From Bradyrhizobium sp. AZCC 2176 (GTDB taxonomy: Bacteria > Pseudomonadota > Alphaproteobacteria > Rhizobiales > Xanthobacteraceae), in contig NZ_JAZHRX010000001.1 in the NCBI RefSeq assembly GCF_036924645.1, positions 6,847,501 to 6,911,500 on the forward strand: 64,000 nucleotides of DNA. Direction: 5' to 3'. Below the pieces are notes generated by a model. The model searched no databases. It had not been told where the DNA came from and worked only from the letters and a program-made list of their open reading frames with translations. This document shows, one piece after another, positions 45,587 to 57,902 of this stretch. Numbering within the stretch: position 1 is the first letter of the stretch; each line of letters starts with the position of its first letter. The position numbers and the translations under genes are program-made.

Positions 45587-46203
45587 TTGAAGCGCGCCTC
45601 CAGCGCATCGACTGCCGCCTTCGTCAGCACGAGCTTCTGACGGCGCAGAATGTCGTAGACGTTGATGCCCTGGATCGGCAGCACGTCGATATTCGGAATG
45701 TTGCGAGCCGCGGTCGCGAAACCGTTGTTGAGCTCGGCGCCGTCGATGATCAGCGCATTGGTCAGGCCGAGACCCGAGAAGTGGCCGACCAGCGCCTTGG
45801 TCTTGGCTTCCTTGATCTGGGCGCTGTCGATCACGATCAGGCCGCCGTCCTTGGCTTTCGCCGACAGCGCGTGCTTGAGCGCCAGCGCGCGCACCTTCTT
45901 CGGCAAGTCGGTCGCATGCGAGCGAACCACCGGACCGAACGCACGGCCACCGCCGCGGAACTGCGGCACGCGGGCCGAGCCGTGACGGGCGCCGCCGGTG
46001 CCCTTCTGCTTGTACATCTTCTTGCCGGTGCGCCAGACATCGGCGCGGCCCTGCGTCTTGTGCGTTCCGGCCTGGCGCTTGTTGAGCTGCCATTGCACGC
46101 AACGCTGGATGATGTCGGCGCGGGGCTCGAGACCGAAGATCGCGTCCGAGAGCTGAACCGATCCGGCTTCCTTACCTTCAAGGGTCGTGACTTTCAGTTC
46201 CAT
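45583..46203 (-). CDS. rplD: 50S ribosomal protein L4
   Basis: L4 has a tunnel-lining loop and in E. coli represses the S10 operon. The start at 46203 ([20 protein letters not shown]) gives 206 residues. The loop [20 protein letters not shown] and the following [20 protein letters not shown] are intact. Starts one base past the rplC stop. Confidence 0.97.
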   Translation of the reverse strand: MELKVTTLEGKEAGSVQLSDAIFGLEPRADIIQRCVQWQLNKRQAGTHKTQGRADVWRTGKKMYKQKGTGGARHGSARVPQFRGGGRAFGPVVRSHATDLPKKVRALALKHALSAKAKDGGLIVIDSAQIKEAKTKALVGHFSGLGLTNALIIDGAELNNGFATAARNIPNIDVLPIQGINVYDILRRQKLVLTKAAVDALEARFK

Positions 46204-46204
46204 C

Positions 46205-46924
46205 TCACGCGCCCTCCTGCTCGGCCGGAGCCTCAGCCTGCTCGCCGCCGGCAACCTTGAACTTGCCGGGCTTCGGAGCTTCCTTCGGCAACGGCTTCTT
46301 TACGGCGTCGCGCACCGAGATCCAGCCGCCCTTGGAGCCGGGAACGGCGCCTTCGACGAGGATCAGGCCGCGCTCGACGTCGGTCTGCACCACACGCAGA
46401 TTGAGCGTGGTGATACGGTCGACACCCATGTGACCGGGCATCTTCTTGTTCTTGAAGGTCTTGCCGGGATCCTGGCGTCCGCCGGTCGAACCGATCGAAC
46501 GATGCGAAACCGACACACCGTGGGTGGCGCGCAGACCGCCGAAATTCCAGCGCTTCATGCCGCCGGCAAAACCCTTACCGACCGAGGTGCCGGTGACGTC
46601 GACGAACTGGCCGACCACGAAATGGTCCGCCTGAATCTCGGCGCCAACCGGGATCAGCGCGTCCTCGGACACGCGGAACTCGGTGACCTTCCGCTTGGGC
46701 TCGACCTTGGCGACCGCAAACTGGCCGCGCTCTGCCTTCGGCAGATAAACGGTCTTGCGGGTCCCGGCACCGAGCTGCAGCGCGACGTAACCGTTCTTTT
46801 CGGTCGTGCGGTGGCCCAACACCTGGCAATTGCCCAGCTTCAGCACGGTCACAGGGATATGTTCGCCGGTCTCCGTAAAGACCCGCGTCATCCCGACCTT
46901 TTGTGCGATCACTCCGGAGCGCAT
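46205..46924 (-). CDS. rplC: 50S ribosomal protein L3
   Basis: L3 shapes the peptidyl-transferase centre. The 239-residue product begins [20 protein letters not shown] and has the tip region [40 protein letters not shown] and [20 protein letters not shown]. The tail after residue 205 is an Ala/Glu/Pro-rich extension common in alphaproteobacteria. Confidence 0.97.
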   Translation of the reverse strand: MRSGVIAQKVGMTRVFTETGEHIPVTVLKLGNCQVLGHRTTEKNGYVALQLGAGTRKTVYLPKAERGQFAVAKVEPKRKVTEFRVSEDALIPVGAEIQADHFVVGQFVDVTGTSVGKGFAGGMKRWNFGGLRATHGVSVSHRSIGSTGGRQDPGKTFKNKKMPGHMGVDRITTLNLRVVQTDVERGLILVEGAVPGSKGGWISVRDAVKKPLPKEAPKPGKFKVAGGEQAEAPAEQEGA

Positions 46925-46974
46925 CGGCGTGCTTCCTGTTCTTTCTGTCCGCTAACTTCGGACGATCCTGAAAT

Positions 46975-47283
46975 TTAGAGCTTGATCTCGACGTCGACAC
47001 CGGCGGCCAGGTCGAGCTTCATGAGAGCATCGACGGTCTGCGGGGTCGGGTCGACAATGTCGAGAAGGCGCTTGTGGGTGCGCATCTCGAATTGCTCGCG
47101 GCTCTTCTTGTCGACGTGCGGAGAACGGTTGACGGTGAACTTCTCGATGCGGGTGGGCAGCGGGATAGGTCCGCGAACCTGGGCACCGGTACGTTTCGCC
47201 GTGTTCACGATCTCGCGGGTCGACGTATCGAGGATACGATGGTCGAACGCCTTGAGACGGATGCGAATATTCTGGCCGTTCAT
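46975..47283 (-). CDS. rpsJ: 30S ribosomal protein S10 / NusE
   Basis: S10 works in the ribosome and, as NusE, in transcription antitermination. The 102-residue product is highly conserved: [60 protein letters not shown]. It starts the S10 group after tuf; the 93-base gap between them contains repeat copy B. Confidence 0.98.
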
Positions 47284-47326
47284 TGCCGTTTGTCTTTCTT
47301 TGTCGTCGCTTCTTGCGAATGATGGA

Positions 47327-47376
47327 GGCGAACAGCGAGTGAACTCACTCGCTATTCGCCGTTCCCTGTTCGCTGC
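47327..47376. repeat. Palindromic intergenic repeat, copy B (tuf-rpsJ)
   Basis: GGCGA-AC-AGCGAGTGA pairs with TCACTCGCT-AT-TCGCC, and the stem is followed by GTTCCCTGTTCGCTGC up to the tuf stop. Its tail (47356-47374) matches copy A at 34667-34685 in 17 of 19 bases. On the minus strand it lies immediately 3' of tuf. Confidence 0.75.
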
Positions 47377-48567
<1,191 letters not shown>

Positions 48568-48607
48568 TTGACTCTCCGTTCAGTCGTTAGCTTTGAACCA
48601 ACGACAA

Positions 48608-50680
<2,073 letters not shown>

Positions 50681-50709
50681 GGGCTGTTCCTTAAATCCGT
50701 TCTTCGCCG

Positions 50710-51195
<486 letters not shown>

Positions 51196-51567
51196 TTATT
51201 TCGGACGCTTCGCGCCGTACTTCGAACGGCGCTGCTTACGGTTCTTGACGCCCTGGGTGTCGAGGACGCCGCGGAGGATGTGGTAGCGCACGCCAGGCAA
51301 GTCCTTGACGCGGCCGCCGCGGATCATCACCACCGAGTGCTCCTGAAGGTTATGGCCTTCACCCGGGATGTAGCCGATCACTTCGAAGCCGTTGGTCAGG
51401 CGCACCTTGGCGACCTTACGCAGCGCCGAGTTCGGCTTCTTCGGGGTCGTGGTATAGACGCGCGTGCAAACACCGCGCTTCTGCGGCGACTGCTGCAGCG
51501 CCGGCACCTTCTTGCGTGACTTCTGCACCGCACGCGGATTTGCGATCAGTTGGTTGATCGTCGGCAT
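51196..51567 (-). CDS. rpsL: 30S ribosomal protein S12
   Basis: S12 monitors decoding. The start at 51567 gives 123 residues, the standard length. [20 protein letters not shown] and [20 protein letters not shown] are intact. Lys43 and Lys88, the classic streptomycin-resistance positions, are both Lys, and Asp89 (methylthiolation site) is present, so S12 is of the streptomycin-sensitive type. It is the first gene of the long ribosomal cluster, with a leader of about 420 bases. Confidence 0.98.
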   Translation of the reverse strand: MPTINQLIANPRAVQKSRKKVPALQQSPQKRGVCTRVYTTTPKKPNSALRKVAKVRLTNGFEVIGYIPGEGHNLQEHSVVMIRGGRVKDLPGVRYHILRGVLDTQGVKNRKQRRSKYGAKRPK

Positions 51568-51992
51568 GTCAGCCTTCACCCTTTAGTTCACGCGAAACCT
51601 AGACTGGCTTTCGCAAATTCTTCTCGGAACTAGCCGTTCCGTTCGGCCCGCCTTGCGCAGAAAAAACATCCACGCAAAACGAAATCGCGCCAACCACTCA
51701 TCGCTGAGCGGAAAGCGCTTCGACGCCACAGAGGACCGCAAGTGAAGGCCGATCAGCGTTCGCTGTCCGGCCTGCTACCGAGGTCATGCATCCGAGTTCA
51801 CTCTCAAGAGGACGTGCTCAAGAGAACTAAAATCGTCCTGGCATTGCCTAGCAAATATGATCGACAGCGTTTGAGCGGCATTCGTCGAGGGTGGTGCCCG
51901 TCCCGGTCCTTTAGGAAACTTCCGTAAGGATTTGAAAGGGTGTTCCGTTCCGACGCTGGCGTTGCTCACCGCCTGTCGTTAAGTGGCCGTCT

Positions 51993-52020
51993 TCTATAAG
52001 CGGTGAATGGCTAAGTCAAG
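51993..52020 (-). promoter_or_regulatory. Probable promoter of the rpsL operon
   Basis: On the minus strand CTTGAC (52015-52020), 16 bases and TATAGA (51993-51998) resemble the alphaproteobacterial sigma-70 pattern. The distance to the rpsL ATG is about 425 bases. Confidence 0.55.
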
Positions 52021-52143
52021 CGAAACGAGAACACTGGAAATGCCTATGGCGTCTACGGATTCAGTGCTTCGCGTGAATTCGGGAAGTCCGAAATGGTGAT
52101 GCGCCACCCTTCCCTGGCCCCTTTCGAGTGGCTTATTTTACCC

Positions 52144-52157
52144 GGATAAATATATCC
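52144..52157. promoter_or_regulatory. AT-rich dyad upstream of the FAD oxidoreductase gene
   Basis: GGATA and TATCC form a perfect inverted repeat around AATA in a markedly AT-rich stretch, about 92 bases before the ATG. It may be an operator or overlap the -10 region. Confidence 0.4.
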
Positions 52158-52248
52158 AGAAACATAATTCTCGGTTCCAGCTTTTCCCGGCTAAGCCTTT
52201 ATTTGCCATTCGGGGGTCAAAACTAGCGCTTTGAAGCCGGGATTGCCC

Positions 52249-53472
52249 ATGAAATACACCGACATTGCGATCATCGGCGGCGGCCTGGCCGGCTCGACCG
52301 CCGCCGCCATGCTCGGACGCGCGGGAATTCCGACAGTTCTGATCGATCCGCATCAGGTCTATCCGTTCGACTTCCGCGTCGAAAAAATCAGCGGCGACGA
52401 GCAGCTCGGCCGCTTTTACCAGACCGGAATCGCCGATTCGGTGCTTCGCTCGGCCACCCATGACGGCGAAAACTGGATCGCGCGATTCGGCTACCTGCTC
52501 GACAAGAAGCCGAGCCGCCAATACGGCATCATGTACGACGCGCTGATCGGCGCGGTCCGGGCGGAAATCGTAGCTCCCGCCGAACTCGTCTACGGCAAGG
52601 TGACCGATGTCTCGACCAGCGCAGAGCGGCAGAAGCTCACGCTGTCCAACGGCGAAACGCTCTCGGCGCGCCTGGTGGTGCTGGCCAACGGGCTAAGTGT
52701 CGGGCTGCGCCGCAATCTCGGCATCGAGCGCCAGGTCCTCAGCGTCAGCCATTCCATCTCGATCGGATTTGACCTGGTGCCGGTCGGCCGCCCGGCCTTC
52801 GAATTTCCCGCCCTGACCTATTTTTCGGAGCGGGCCAAGGAGCGCGTCGCTTATGTGACGCTCTTCCCTGTCGGAAACCGGATGCGCGCCAACCTTTTCG
52901 TCTACCGCGAGGTCGACGACCCCTGGCTGCGCGAGATGCGGAAGCGGCCGGTCGAAACCATGAATGCCGCGCTGCCCAGGCTGCGCCGGATCACCGGCGA
53001 ATACGGCGTTGCCGGCGACGTCAAGATCCGGCCTGCGGACCTTTACGTCTCTACCGGCTATCGCCAGCCCGGCGTCGTTCTGGTCGGCGACGCCTTTGCG
53101 GCGACCTGCCCGGTGACCGGCACCGGTACCGACAAAGTGTTCACCGACATAGCCCGACTCTGCAACGTCCATATCCCCGTCTGGCTTGCGACCGAGGGCA
53201 TGGATGCGGCCAAGATCGCTTCCTTCTATGACGATCCGGTCAAGCAGGCCTGCGACGCCTGGTCGATGGCCAAGGCCGTCAGCTTCCGCAAGGTCACGAT
53301 CGAGAACGGGCTGTACTGGCGTGCACAGCGTTGGGCGCGCTTCCTGGCGTGGTTGGGCGAAGGTGCCATGCGGCGGATGCGCAGCCGCGTCAGCGCGGCG
53401 TTAAACCGCCGCGCTTACTCCTCGTCATCATCCTCATCATCGTCATCGTCTTCATTGTCGTCGTCGGCCTGA
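52249..53472 (+). CDS. FAD-dependent oxidoreductase / monooxygenase-like protein
   Basis: The ATG at 52249 begins a Rossmann fold directly (MKYTDIAIIGGGLAGSTAAA, GxGxxG at 10-15). The second FAD motif GDAFAATCPVTGTGTDKVF near residues 278-296 resembles the GD-containing motif of aromatic hydroxylases, halogenases and geranylgeranyl-reductase-like enzymes; the tryptophan-halogenase WxWxIP is absent. About 407 residues. The last 17 residues are almost only Ser, encoded by TCG/TCA repeats antisense to the acidic tail of the converging ABC transporter gene, which it overlaps by 58 bases. Adjacent genes suggest a joint role in making and exporting a compound; substrate unknown. Confidence 0.82.
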   Translation: MKYTDIAIIGGGLAGSTAAAMLGRAGIPTVLIDPHQVYPFDFRVEKISGDEQLGRFYQTGIADSVLRSATHDGENWIARFGYLLDKKPSRQYGIMYDALIGAVRAEIVAPAELVYGKVTDVSTSAERQKLTLSNGETLSARLVVLANGLSVGLRRNLGIERQVLSVSHSISIGFDLVPVGRPAFEFPALTYFSERAKERVAYVTLFPVGNRMRANLFVYREVDDPWLREMRKRPVETMNAALPRLRRITGEYGVAGDVKIRPADLYVSTGYRQPGVVLVGDAFAATCPVTGTGTDKVFTDIARLCNVHIPVWLATEGMDAAKIASFYDDPVKQACDAWSMAKAVSFRKVTIENGLYWRAQRWARFLAWLGEGAMRRMRSRVSAALNRRAYSSSSSSSSSSSSLSSSA

Positions 53473-55439
53473 GCGGCGGCCTGGTGCGGCGTGTGGCCCT
53501 GGTCGTCCCAGAGCTTGCGATAGACGCCGTTGGCCGCGAGCAATTGCGCATGCGAGCCGCGCTCGATTGCCTTGCCGCCCGAAATCACGATGATCTCGTC
53601 CATCTCGACCACCGACGTCAGGCGGTGGGTCGACCAGATCATGGTGCGCCCCTCCGCCACGTTGAGAAGCGTGCGGTTGATCGCGGCTTCCGTGGTCTGG
53701 TCGAGCGCCGACGTCGCCTCGTCGAGCAGCAGCAGCGAGGGATTGCGGATGATCGCACGCGCAATCGCGATGCGCTGGCGCTGGCCACCCGACAGCGTGT
53801 CGCCGCGCTCGCCGACCGGCGTGTCGTATTTCTGCGGCAGGCTCGTGATGTAGCGGTGAATCTCAGCCTTGCGCGCCGCCTCCTCGACCTCCTCGTCGCT
53901 GGCGCCTTCCTTGCCGAGCCGGATATTCTCGCGGATCGACATGTTGAACAGCATGTTCTCCTGGAACACGATCGCCATGCTCGCCCGCAGGGATTCGCGC
54001 GTCACGCGGCGGATATCGACGCCGTCGATCGCGACCCGCCCCTCGTCCGGCGTGTAAAGGCGCAGGATCAGGTTGAGCAGCGTGCTCTTGCCCGAGCCGC
54101 TCGGACCCACGATCGCGATGCGCTTGCCGACGCCGAGCTTGAGGCTGAAATTATCCAGCACCGGCGTCTCGCTGCCTTCGTAGGCGAAGGTGACGCGGTC
54201 GAATGTGATGTCGTTGGTGATGCGCGGCAGATCGGGCGCGCCCGGACGATCGGCGCCGCGCGTCGGCTCGTCCAGCAGTTCCTGCATGTGCCGCACCGCC
54301 GCCGCCGACTGGATCGACACCGGAATGAAGTGCATCAGGTGAGCGATGTTGTAGGACACCTCCCAGAATGCGCTCTCAAAAGTGACGAACGTGCCGATGG
54401 TGATCTGGCCCTTGGTGGCGAGATAGGCGCCGATCGCCAGCACGACGAGGTGCAGCAGCAAGACTGAAATGGTGACGGTGCGCTCCACCATCGTGGAAAG
54501 GAAGACAGCGGACGCGGTCTTGATGCGCACATCCTGGTTGCGCATGGTGAACCAGCCGAGCGTACGGCGCTGCAGGCTGAACGCCTTGATCACCGCCTGC
54601 GCCGCCACGTTTTCCTGCACCGTGCCGAGCAGCGCCGACTCGTTCAATTTCTGCTCGTAATTTGCCTGCACCGCCTTCGGCGTCAGGATTCGCGGCCCGA
54701 TCAGCGTGATCGGAAATACCAGCAAGGCGACCGCCGCGAGCTGCCAGTTCAAAAACAGCATCAGGATGATGCCGGCGATCAGTTCCAGGAACGGCAGCGC
54801 CGCGCTGTTGGCGAAGGTCTTGATCGAGCCTTCGAAGGCCGCGAGATCGATCGAGAAGCGCGAGAGAATCTCACCGCGCTTGGTGCGGGCAAAATACGAT
54901 GACGGCAGATTCTGGACGTGCTCGAACAGCCGCGCCCGTACATCGGCAATGATGCACGCCGCCAGCCGCGCATCCCAGCGTTCATACCAGACCGCAATGA
55001 TCGAGGTGATGATGCCGGCGACCGCCAGCACGCCAAGGATCTTGTAGAGTGCCTGAAAATCCTCTTCGCCGAGCGCGTCGTCGATCAGGAATTTGAGGCT
55101 CAGCGGCATGATGACATTGAACAACGTCTCGACCAAGACCCCGAAACTGACGAAGATCAGAAGTTTCCTGTAATTGCCCAGATACGGCTTGACGAAGCCG
55201 TACATCGTCGCCAGCGCGCCGGCGGCTTCCTTGGCGGTGAAGACGACGAGATCCTCGTCGTCTTCATCGTCCTCAAGCTCCAGTTCGTCGTCGTCTTCCT
55301 TCTCATCGTCGGAGGGCGCGCCGGCCGCCTTGCCGCCGGAAAGCGGGGCGACAGTCGCCAATAAGAGCTTCTTCGCAAGCTCGGGATCGTCCGCCGGCGC
55401 GGAATTCTGATCATCCGAGGAAGGAGGCTTGGGCGCCAT
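53415..55439 (-). CDS. ABC exporter (fused permease-ATPase) with acidic tails
   Basis: The 674-residue half-transporter has six membrane helices (about 90-380) followed by an ATPase with Walker A GPSGSGKS (445-452), signature LSGGQ (549-553), Walker B LLLLDEAT and H-loop STHRL, all intact. It probably exports a lipid or hydrophobic product as a dimer, like MsbA. Unusual are two acidic low-complexity segments: residues 43-63 (Asp/Glu-rich) and the last 18 residues, almost all Asp/Glu. The C-terminal acidic run overlaps the FAD oxidoreductase gene in antisense. The gene follows the oxidase-methyltransferase gene (162-base gap) on the same strand. Confidence 0.92.
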   Translation of the reverse strand: MAPKPPSSDDQNSAPADDPELAKKLLLATVAPLSGGKAAGAPSDDEKEDDDELELEDDEDDEDLVVFTAKEAAGALATMYGFVKPYLGNYRKLLIFVSFGVLVETLFNVIMPLSLKFLIDDALGEEDFQALYKILGVLAVAGIITSIIAVWYERWDARLAACIIADVRARLFEHVQNLPSSYFARTKRGEILSRFSIDLAAFEGSIKTFANSAALPFLELIAGIILMLFLNWQLAAVALLVFPITLIGPRILTPKAVQANYEQKLNESALLGTVQENVAAQAVIKAFSLQRRTLGWFTMRNQDVRIKTASAVFLSTMVERTVTISVLLLHLVVLAIGAYLATKGQITIGTFVTFESAFWEVSYNIAHLMHFIPVSIQSAAAVRHMQELLDEPTRGADRPGAPDLPRITNDITFDRVTFAYEGSETPVLDNFSLKLGVGKRIAIVGPSGSGKSTLLNLILRLYTPDEGRVAIDGVDIRRVTRESLRASMAIVFQENMLFNMSIRENIRLGKEGASDEEVEEAARKAEIHRYITSLPQKYDTPVGERGDTLSGGQRQRIAIARAIIRNPSLLLLDEATSALDQTTEAAINRTLLNVAEGRTMIWSTHRLTSVVEMDEIIVISGGKAIERGSHAQLLAANGVYRKLWDDQGHTPHQAAAQADDDNEDDDDDEDDDEE

Positions 55440-55601
55440 AAAACCAACCGATGCTGCACGGCCGGCATGACCGCAAATCGAACGCGGCAGCGGCGGGCGC
55501 TACCGCACGGATTCTATGCGATCGGGATCAATTCGGCAAACATTTGGCGCGCGGCGCTGATTCATCAGAGCCGGGCGCGCCTTAATACAACTGGTCGAAC
55601 C

Positions 55602-57656
55602 TCAATCGTCCGATTCGACCTTGTCGAAGAACGAATAGCGCAGGCTGTCGGCGTCGGCGTACCACTGCCCCGGCCCCTTGTTGGCGGCCAGCGTCGCCGC
55701 CCACACCGCATCGGTGCAGTCACGGCGGTGCATCGAGAGGTCGAAGCCGTTGCCGAAGAACAATTCGGACCATTCCCACCAGGTACCGAGCTTCTTCACG
55801 CCGCGCAGCAGGTCGTAACGGTCGATCAGCGCGGGGGCCATGTCGGACGTCACCGACCCGAACACCAGCCCGGTCTTCACGACGCGGTTGAGTTCGCGCA
55901 CCGCCCGCGGCACCTGCTTTTCGGCGACATGGCAAAGGCTGGTCTCGAACACGAAATCGAATTCGTCGTCCTTGAACGGCATGTCGACGATGGAGCCGAG
56001 CTTGTTGTACTTTTTCAGTGCCTTCGGCGTTTTGGCGTGGATCGCCTTGTTGTTTTCGATACCCCAGGCATCGATGCCGCGCTCGCGTAGCGCGCCGACC
56101 AGTTCGCCGCTGGCGGAGCCGGCGACGAGCAGCTTGTAGCCCTTGGCCCTGTCCCAGACGATCTTGATCAGGTCCGTCAGATAGGCCGGATCGGTAAACC
56201 GGTTCCAGACTTCGCTATACGGGCCAATGCCACGGTAATTCTCGAAATAGCTGAGGTCGATCTTGTCGGATGACAGCTCGCCTTGCTGGGCCCGGGCACG
56301 GCGCAACCGCATCATCTCGGTCAGAACGATATCGGTGGCGGCGTCGGAAGAATCGAGCAGGCCATTGAGCGTCGAATCGAACAGATAATCGCCGACCACC
56401 ACGATCCCCGGGTGCTGCTTCGGTTCCGGACGATGGTTGGTCATGACGTCCCGCACCGGCATCCCGCCCGGCAGCGCGTTCACCGATGACAGCCAGCGGT
56501 GAATCCTGCCTTCCATGAAATGGTCGCGGGCGTTGCCGAACGCGGCCGGCAGCGACTTGAGCGCCGCGTCGATCAGTTCCTGGTCGCTGAGATTGGCAAA
56601 CGCCAGCGCATCGGAACCTGCGATCAGCCAGTTGAGCACGCCGTGCTTGCCGACGTCGTGGCGGGCGCCCTCATTATAGACGCAGCAGCCGCCGAACGCT
56701 TCCGACATGAACCAGGCGCCGGCGATCTTCTCGCCCCAGAACGGCTCGTCGAACAGGATCGAAACCCGAAGGTAATGCGCCGGACGGTCGAAATAGGCGA
56801 CGTGCTTGACCATCGACTTGCGCAGCTCTTCGCCATCCCAACGCATGGTGGCGAGCCAGGAATGTGGCAGACACATCAGCACCAGATCGAAATCCCGTGT
56901 CTCCGGCCCCTTCCCGTTCATCATATTGAGTTGATAGCGGCCGCTATTGGTCTTGCCGACCTTGAGCACGCGGTGATTGAGCTGGATGTTGGCATCGACT
57001 TCCGAGCGCAGGCACTCGATCAACTGCTCGTTGCCGTTCTGGATCGAGTACAGGCCGATATAGCCGTCGATATCCATCACGAAGTTCTTCAGCGCGTTCA
57101 GCCCGTTGGTATTGTGGCTTTCAGTCGCGATATCCGAGCGCGCCATCACCTTGAAGAAGCGCTTGGCGATGGGATCGTCGACTTCCTTGTCGAGCACTTC
57201 CTCGCAGGTCATGTAGGCCCAAGGGTGCTCGTTGTCGTGGGCGCCGACGCCCTCGTAATATTCGATCGGCGAGACCATGTCGCTGCAGCGCTTGCGGAAC
57301 GCCTCGATCGCAGCCGCGGTCTTCTCACCATATTTGCGGCGCATGCCCGGCACGTCGTGGAGCAGCTCACCGTCGAGATGCACCTGCTCGGCGTCCATCG
57401 GTATGGTCTGCAGGCCGAAATGCTGGATCAGTTCCCTTAAGGGATCCGGGCCGGTCATTGAATAATCGTAGATTTCGGCGACGCCTGCCTCGTACATCGC
57501 CGGCGCGGAATCGAATTTGCGCGAGACAATCTTGCCCCCGATTCTGTCGGATGCCTCGTAGATCGTGACGCGGCAGAGATCGCCGAGCTTTTTCTTCAAA
57601 TACCAGGCACTCATCAGCCCGCCCGGGCCGCCGCCCACGATTGCAAGATCCAACAT
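55602..57656 (-). CDS. Amine-oxidase-like FAD protein fused to SAM methyltransferase
   Basis: Residues 1 to about 470 form an FAD protein of the amine oxidase/protoporphyrinogen oxidase/desaturase type: MLDLAIVGGGPGGLMSAWYL (GGGPGG at 8-13), YEASDRIGGKIVSRK (the GG doublet), and a C-terminal FAD site GIVVVGDYLFDSTLNGLLDS. Residues about 490-684 form a class I methyltransferase: motif I LLVAGSASGELVGALRERG near 508-526, acidic GIENN, and DEFDFVFETSLCHVAEKQV. No linker stop or frameshift is visible, so it is a true two-domain protein of 684 residues. It could oxidise and methylate one substrate in succession. The terminator at 57793-57819 separates it from the LuxR-type regulator upstream. Product unknown. 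Confidence 0.88.
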   Translation of the reverse strand: MLDLAIVGGGPGGLMSAWYLKKKLGDLCRVTIYEASDRIGGKIVSRKFDSAPAMYEAGVAEIYDYSMTGPDPLRELIQHFGLQTIPMDAEQVHLDGELLHDVPGMRRKYGEKTAAAIEAFRKRCSDMVSPIEYYEGVGAHDNEHPWAYMTCEEVLDKEVDDPIAKRFFKVMARSDIATESHNTNGLNALKNFVMDIDGYIGLYSIQNGNEQLIECLRSEVDANIQLNHRVLKVGKTNSGRYQLNMMNGKGPETRDFDLVLMCLPHSWLATMRWDGEELRKSMVKHVAYFDRPAHYLRVSILFDEPFWGEKIAGAWFMSEAFGGCCVYNEGARHDVGKHGVLNWLIAGSDALAFANLSDQELIDAALKSLPAAFGNARDHFMEGRIHRWLSSVNALPGGMPVRDVMTNHRPEPKQHPGIVVVGDYLFDSTLNGLLDSSDAATDIVLTEMMRLRRARAQQGELSSDKIDLSYFENYRGIGPYSEVWNRFTDPAYLTDLIKIVWDRAKGYKLLVAGSASGELVGALRERGIDAWGIENNKAIHAKTPKALKKYNKLGSIVDMPFKDDEFDFVFETSLCHVAEKQVPRAVRELNRVVKTGLVFGSVTSDMAPALIDRYDLLRGVKKLGTWWEWSELFFGNGFDLSMHRRDCTDAVWAATLAANKGPGQWYADADSLRYSFFDKVESDD

Positions 57657-57792
57657 GTCTTTTCCGTCGCCCCTCCGGCCCCCCTGCCTTCCGAAGCAGC
57701 CGGTCTAAACCGCATCTAGCAAAAGCGCTTTTCACCCTGAAGGGAAGATGAACAAAGCAGGTCCTCGCAACGCAGCAATGAAAGAAAGCAGC

Positions 57793-57819
57793 AAAAAGGC
57801 CGGCTTGCGCCCGCCTTTT
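57793..57819 (-). terminator. Terminator after the LuxR-type gene
   Basis: AAAAGGC and GCCTTTT, extended by GG/CC after one mismatch, form a stem with six loop bases. On the minus strand it ends in TTTTT, and it lies about 85 bases past the LuxR-type stop and before the fusion gene. Confidence 0.7.
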
Positions 57820-57902
57820 GACTTCGCACCGTATTCTTGCGGAAGCCCTATTTCGCCGGCGGGGTGTGGCCGTTCCGCCTCTGCAATCAAGGACGCGGTT
57901 AT

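Larger units (their letters stand above)
51568..52248. other. Leader and promoter region of rpsL; no supported gene
   Basis: This 680-base gap lies between rpsL (minus) and the FAD oxidoreductase gene (plus). Short open frames exist on both strands but none has a ribosome site or a protein-like sequence. It holds the likely rpsL promoter (51993-52020), a symmetric hairpin at 51907-51930 inside the rpsL leader (TCCTT-GGAA-TTCC-AAGGA in nested order), and an AT-rich dyad at 52144-52157 in front of the plus-strand gene. Confidence 0.6.

Noticed and set aside
51742..51969. Two 61-codon frames on opposite strands in the rpsL leader
   Set aside because: Neither has a Shine-Dalgarno or a protein-like sequence, and the region is better explained as a 5' leader.
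53400..53475. Triplet tract as an assembly artefact or CRISPR-like repeat
   Set aside because: It is a simple TCN/GAN codon run that keeps both reading frames open, so it is better explained as coding low complexity.
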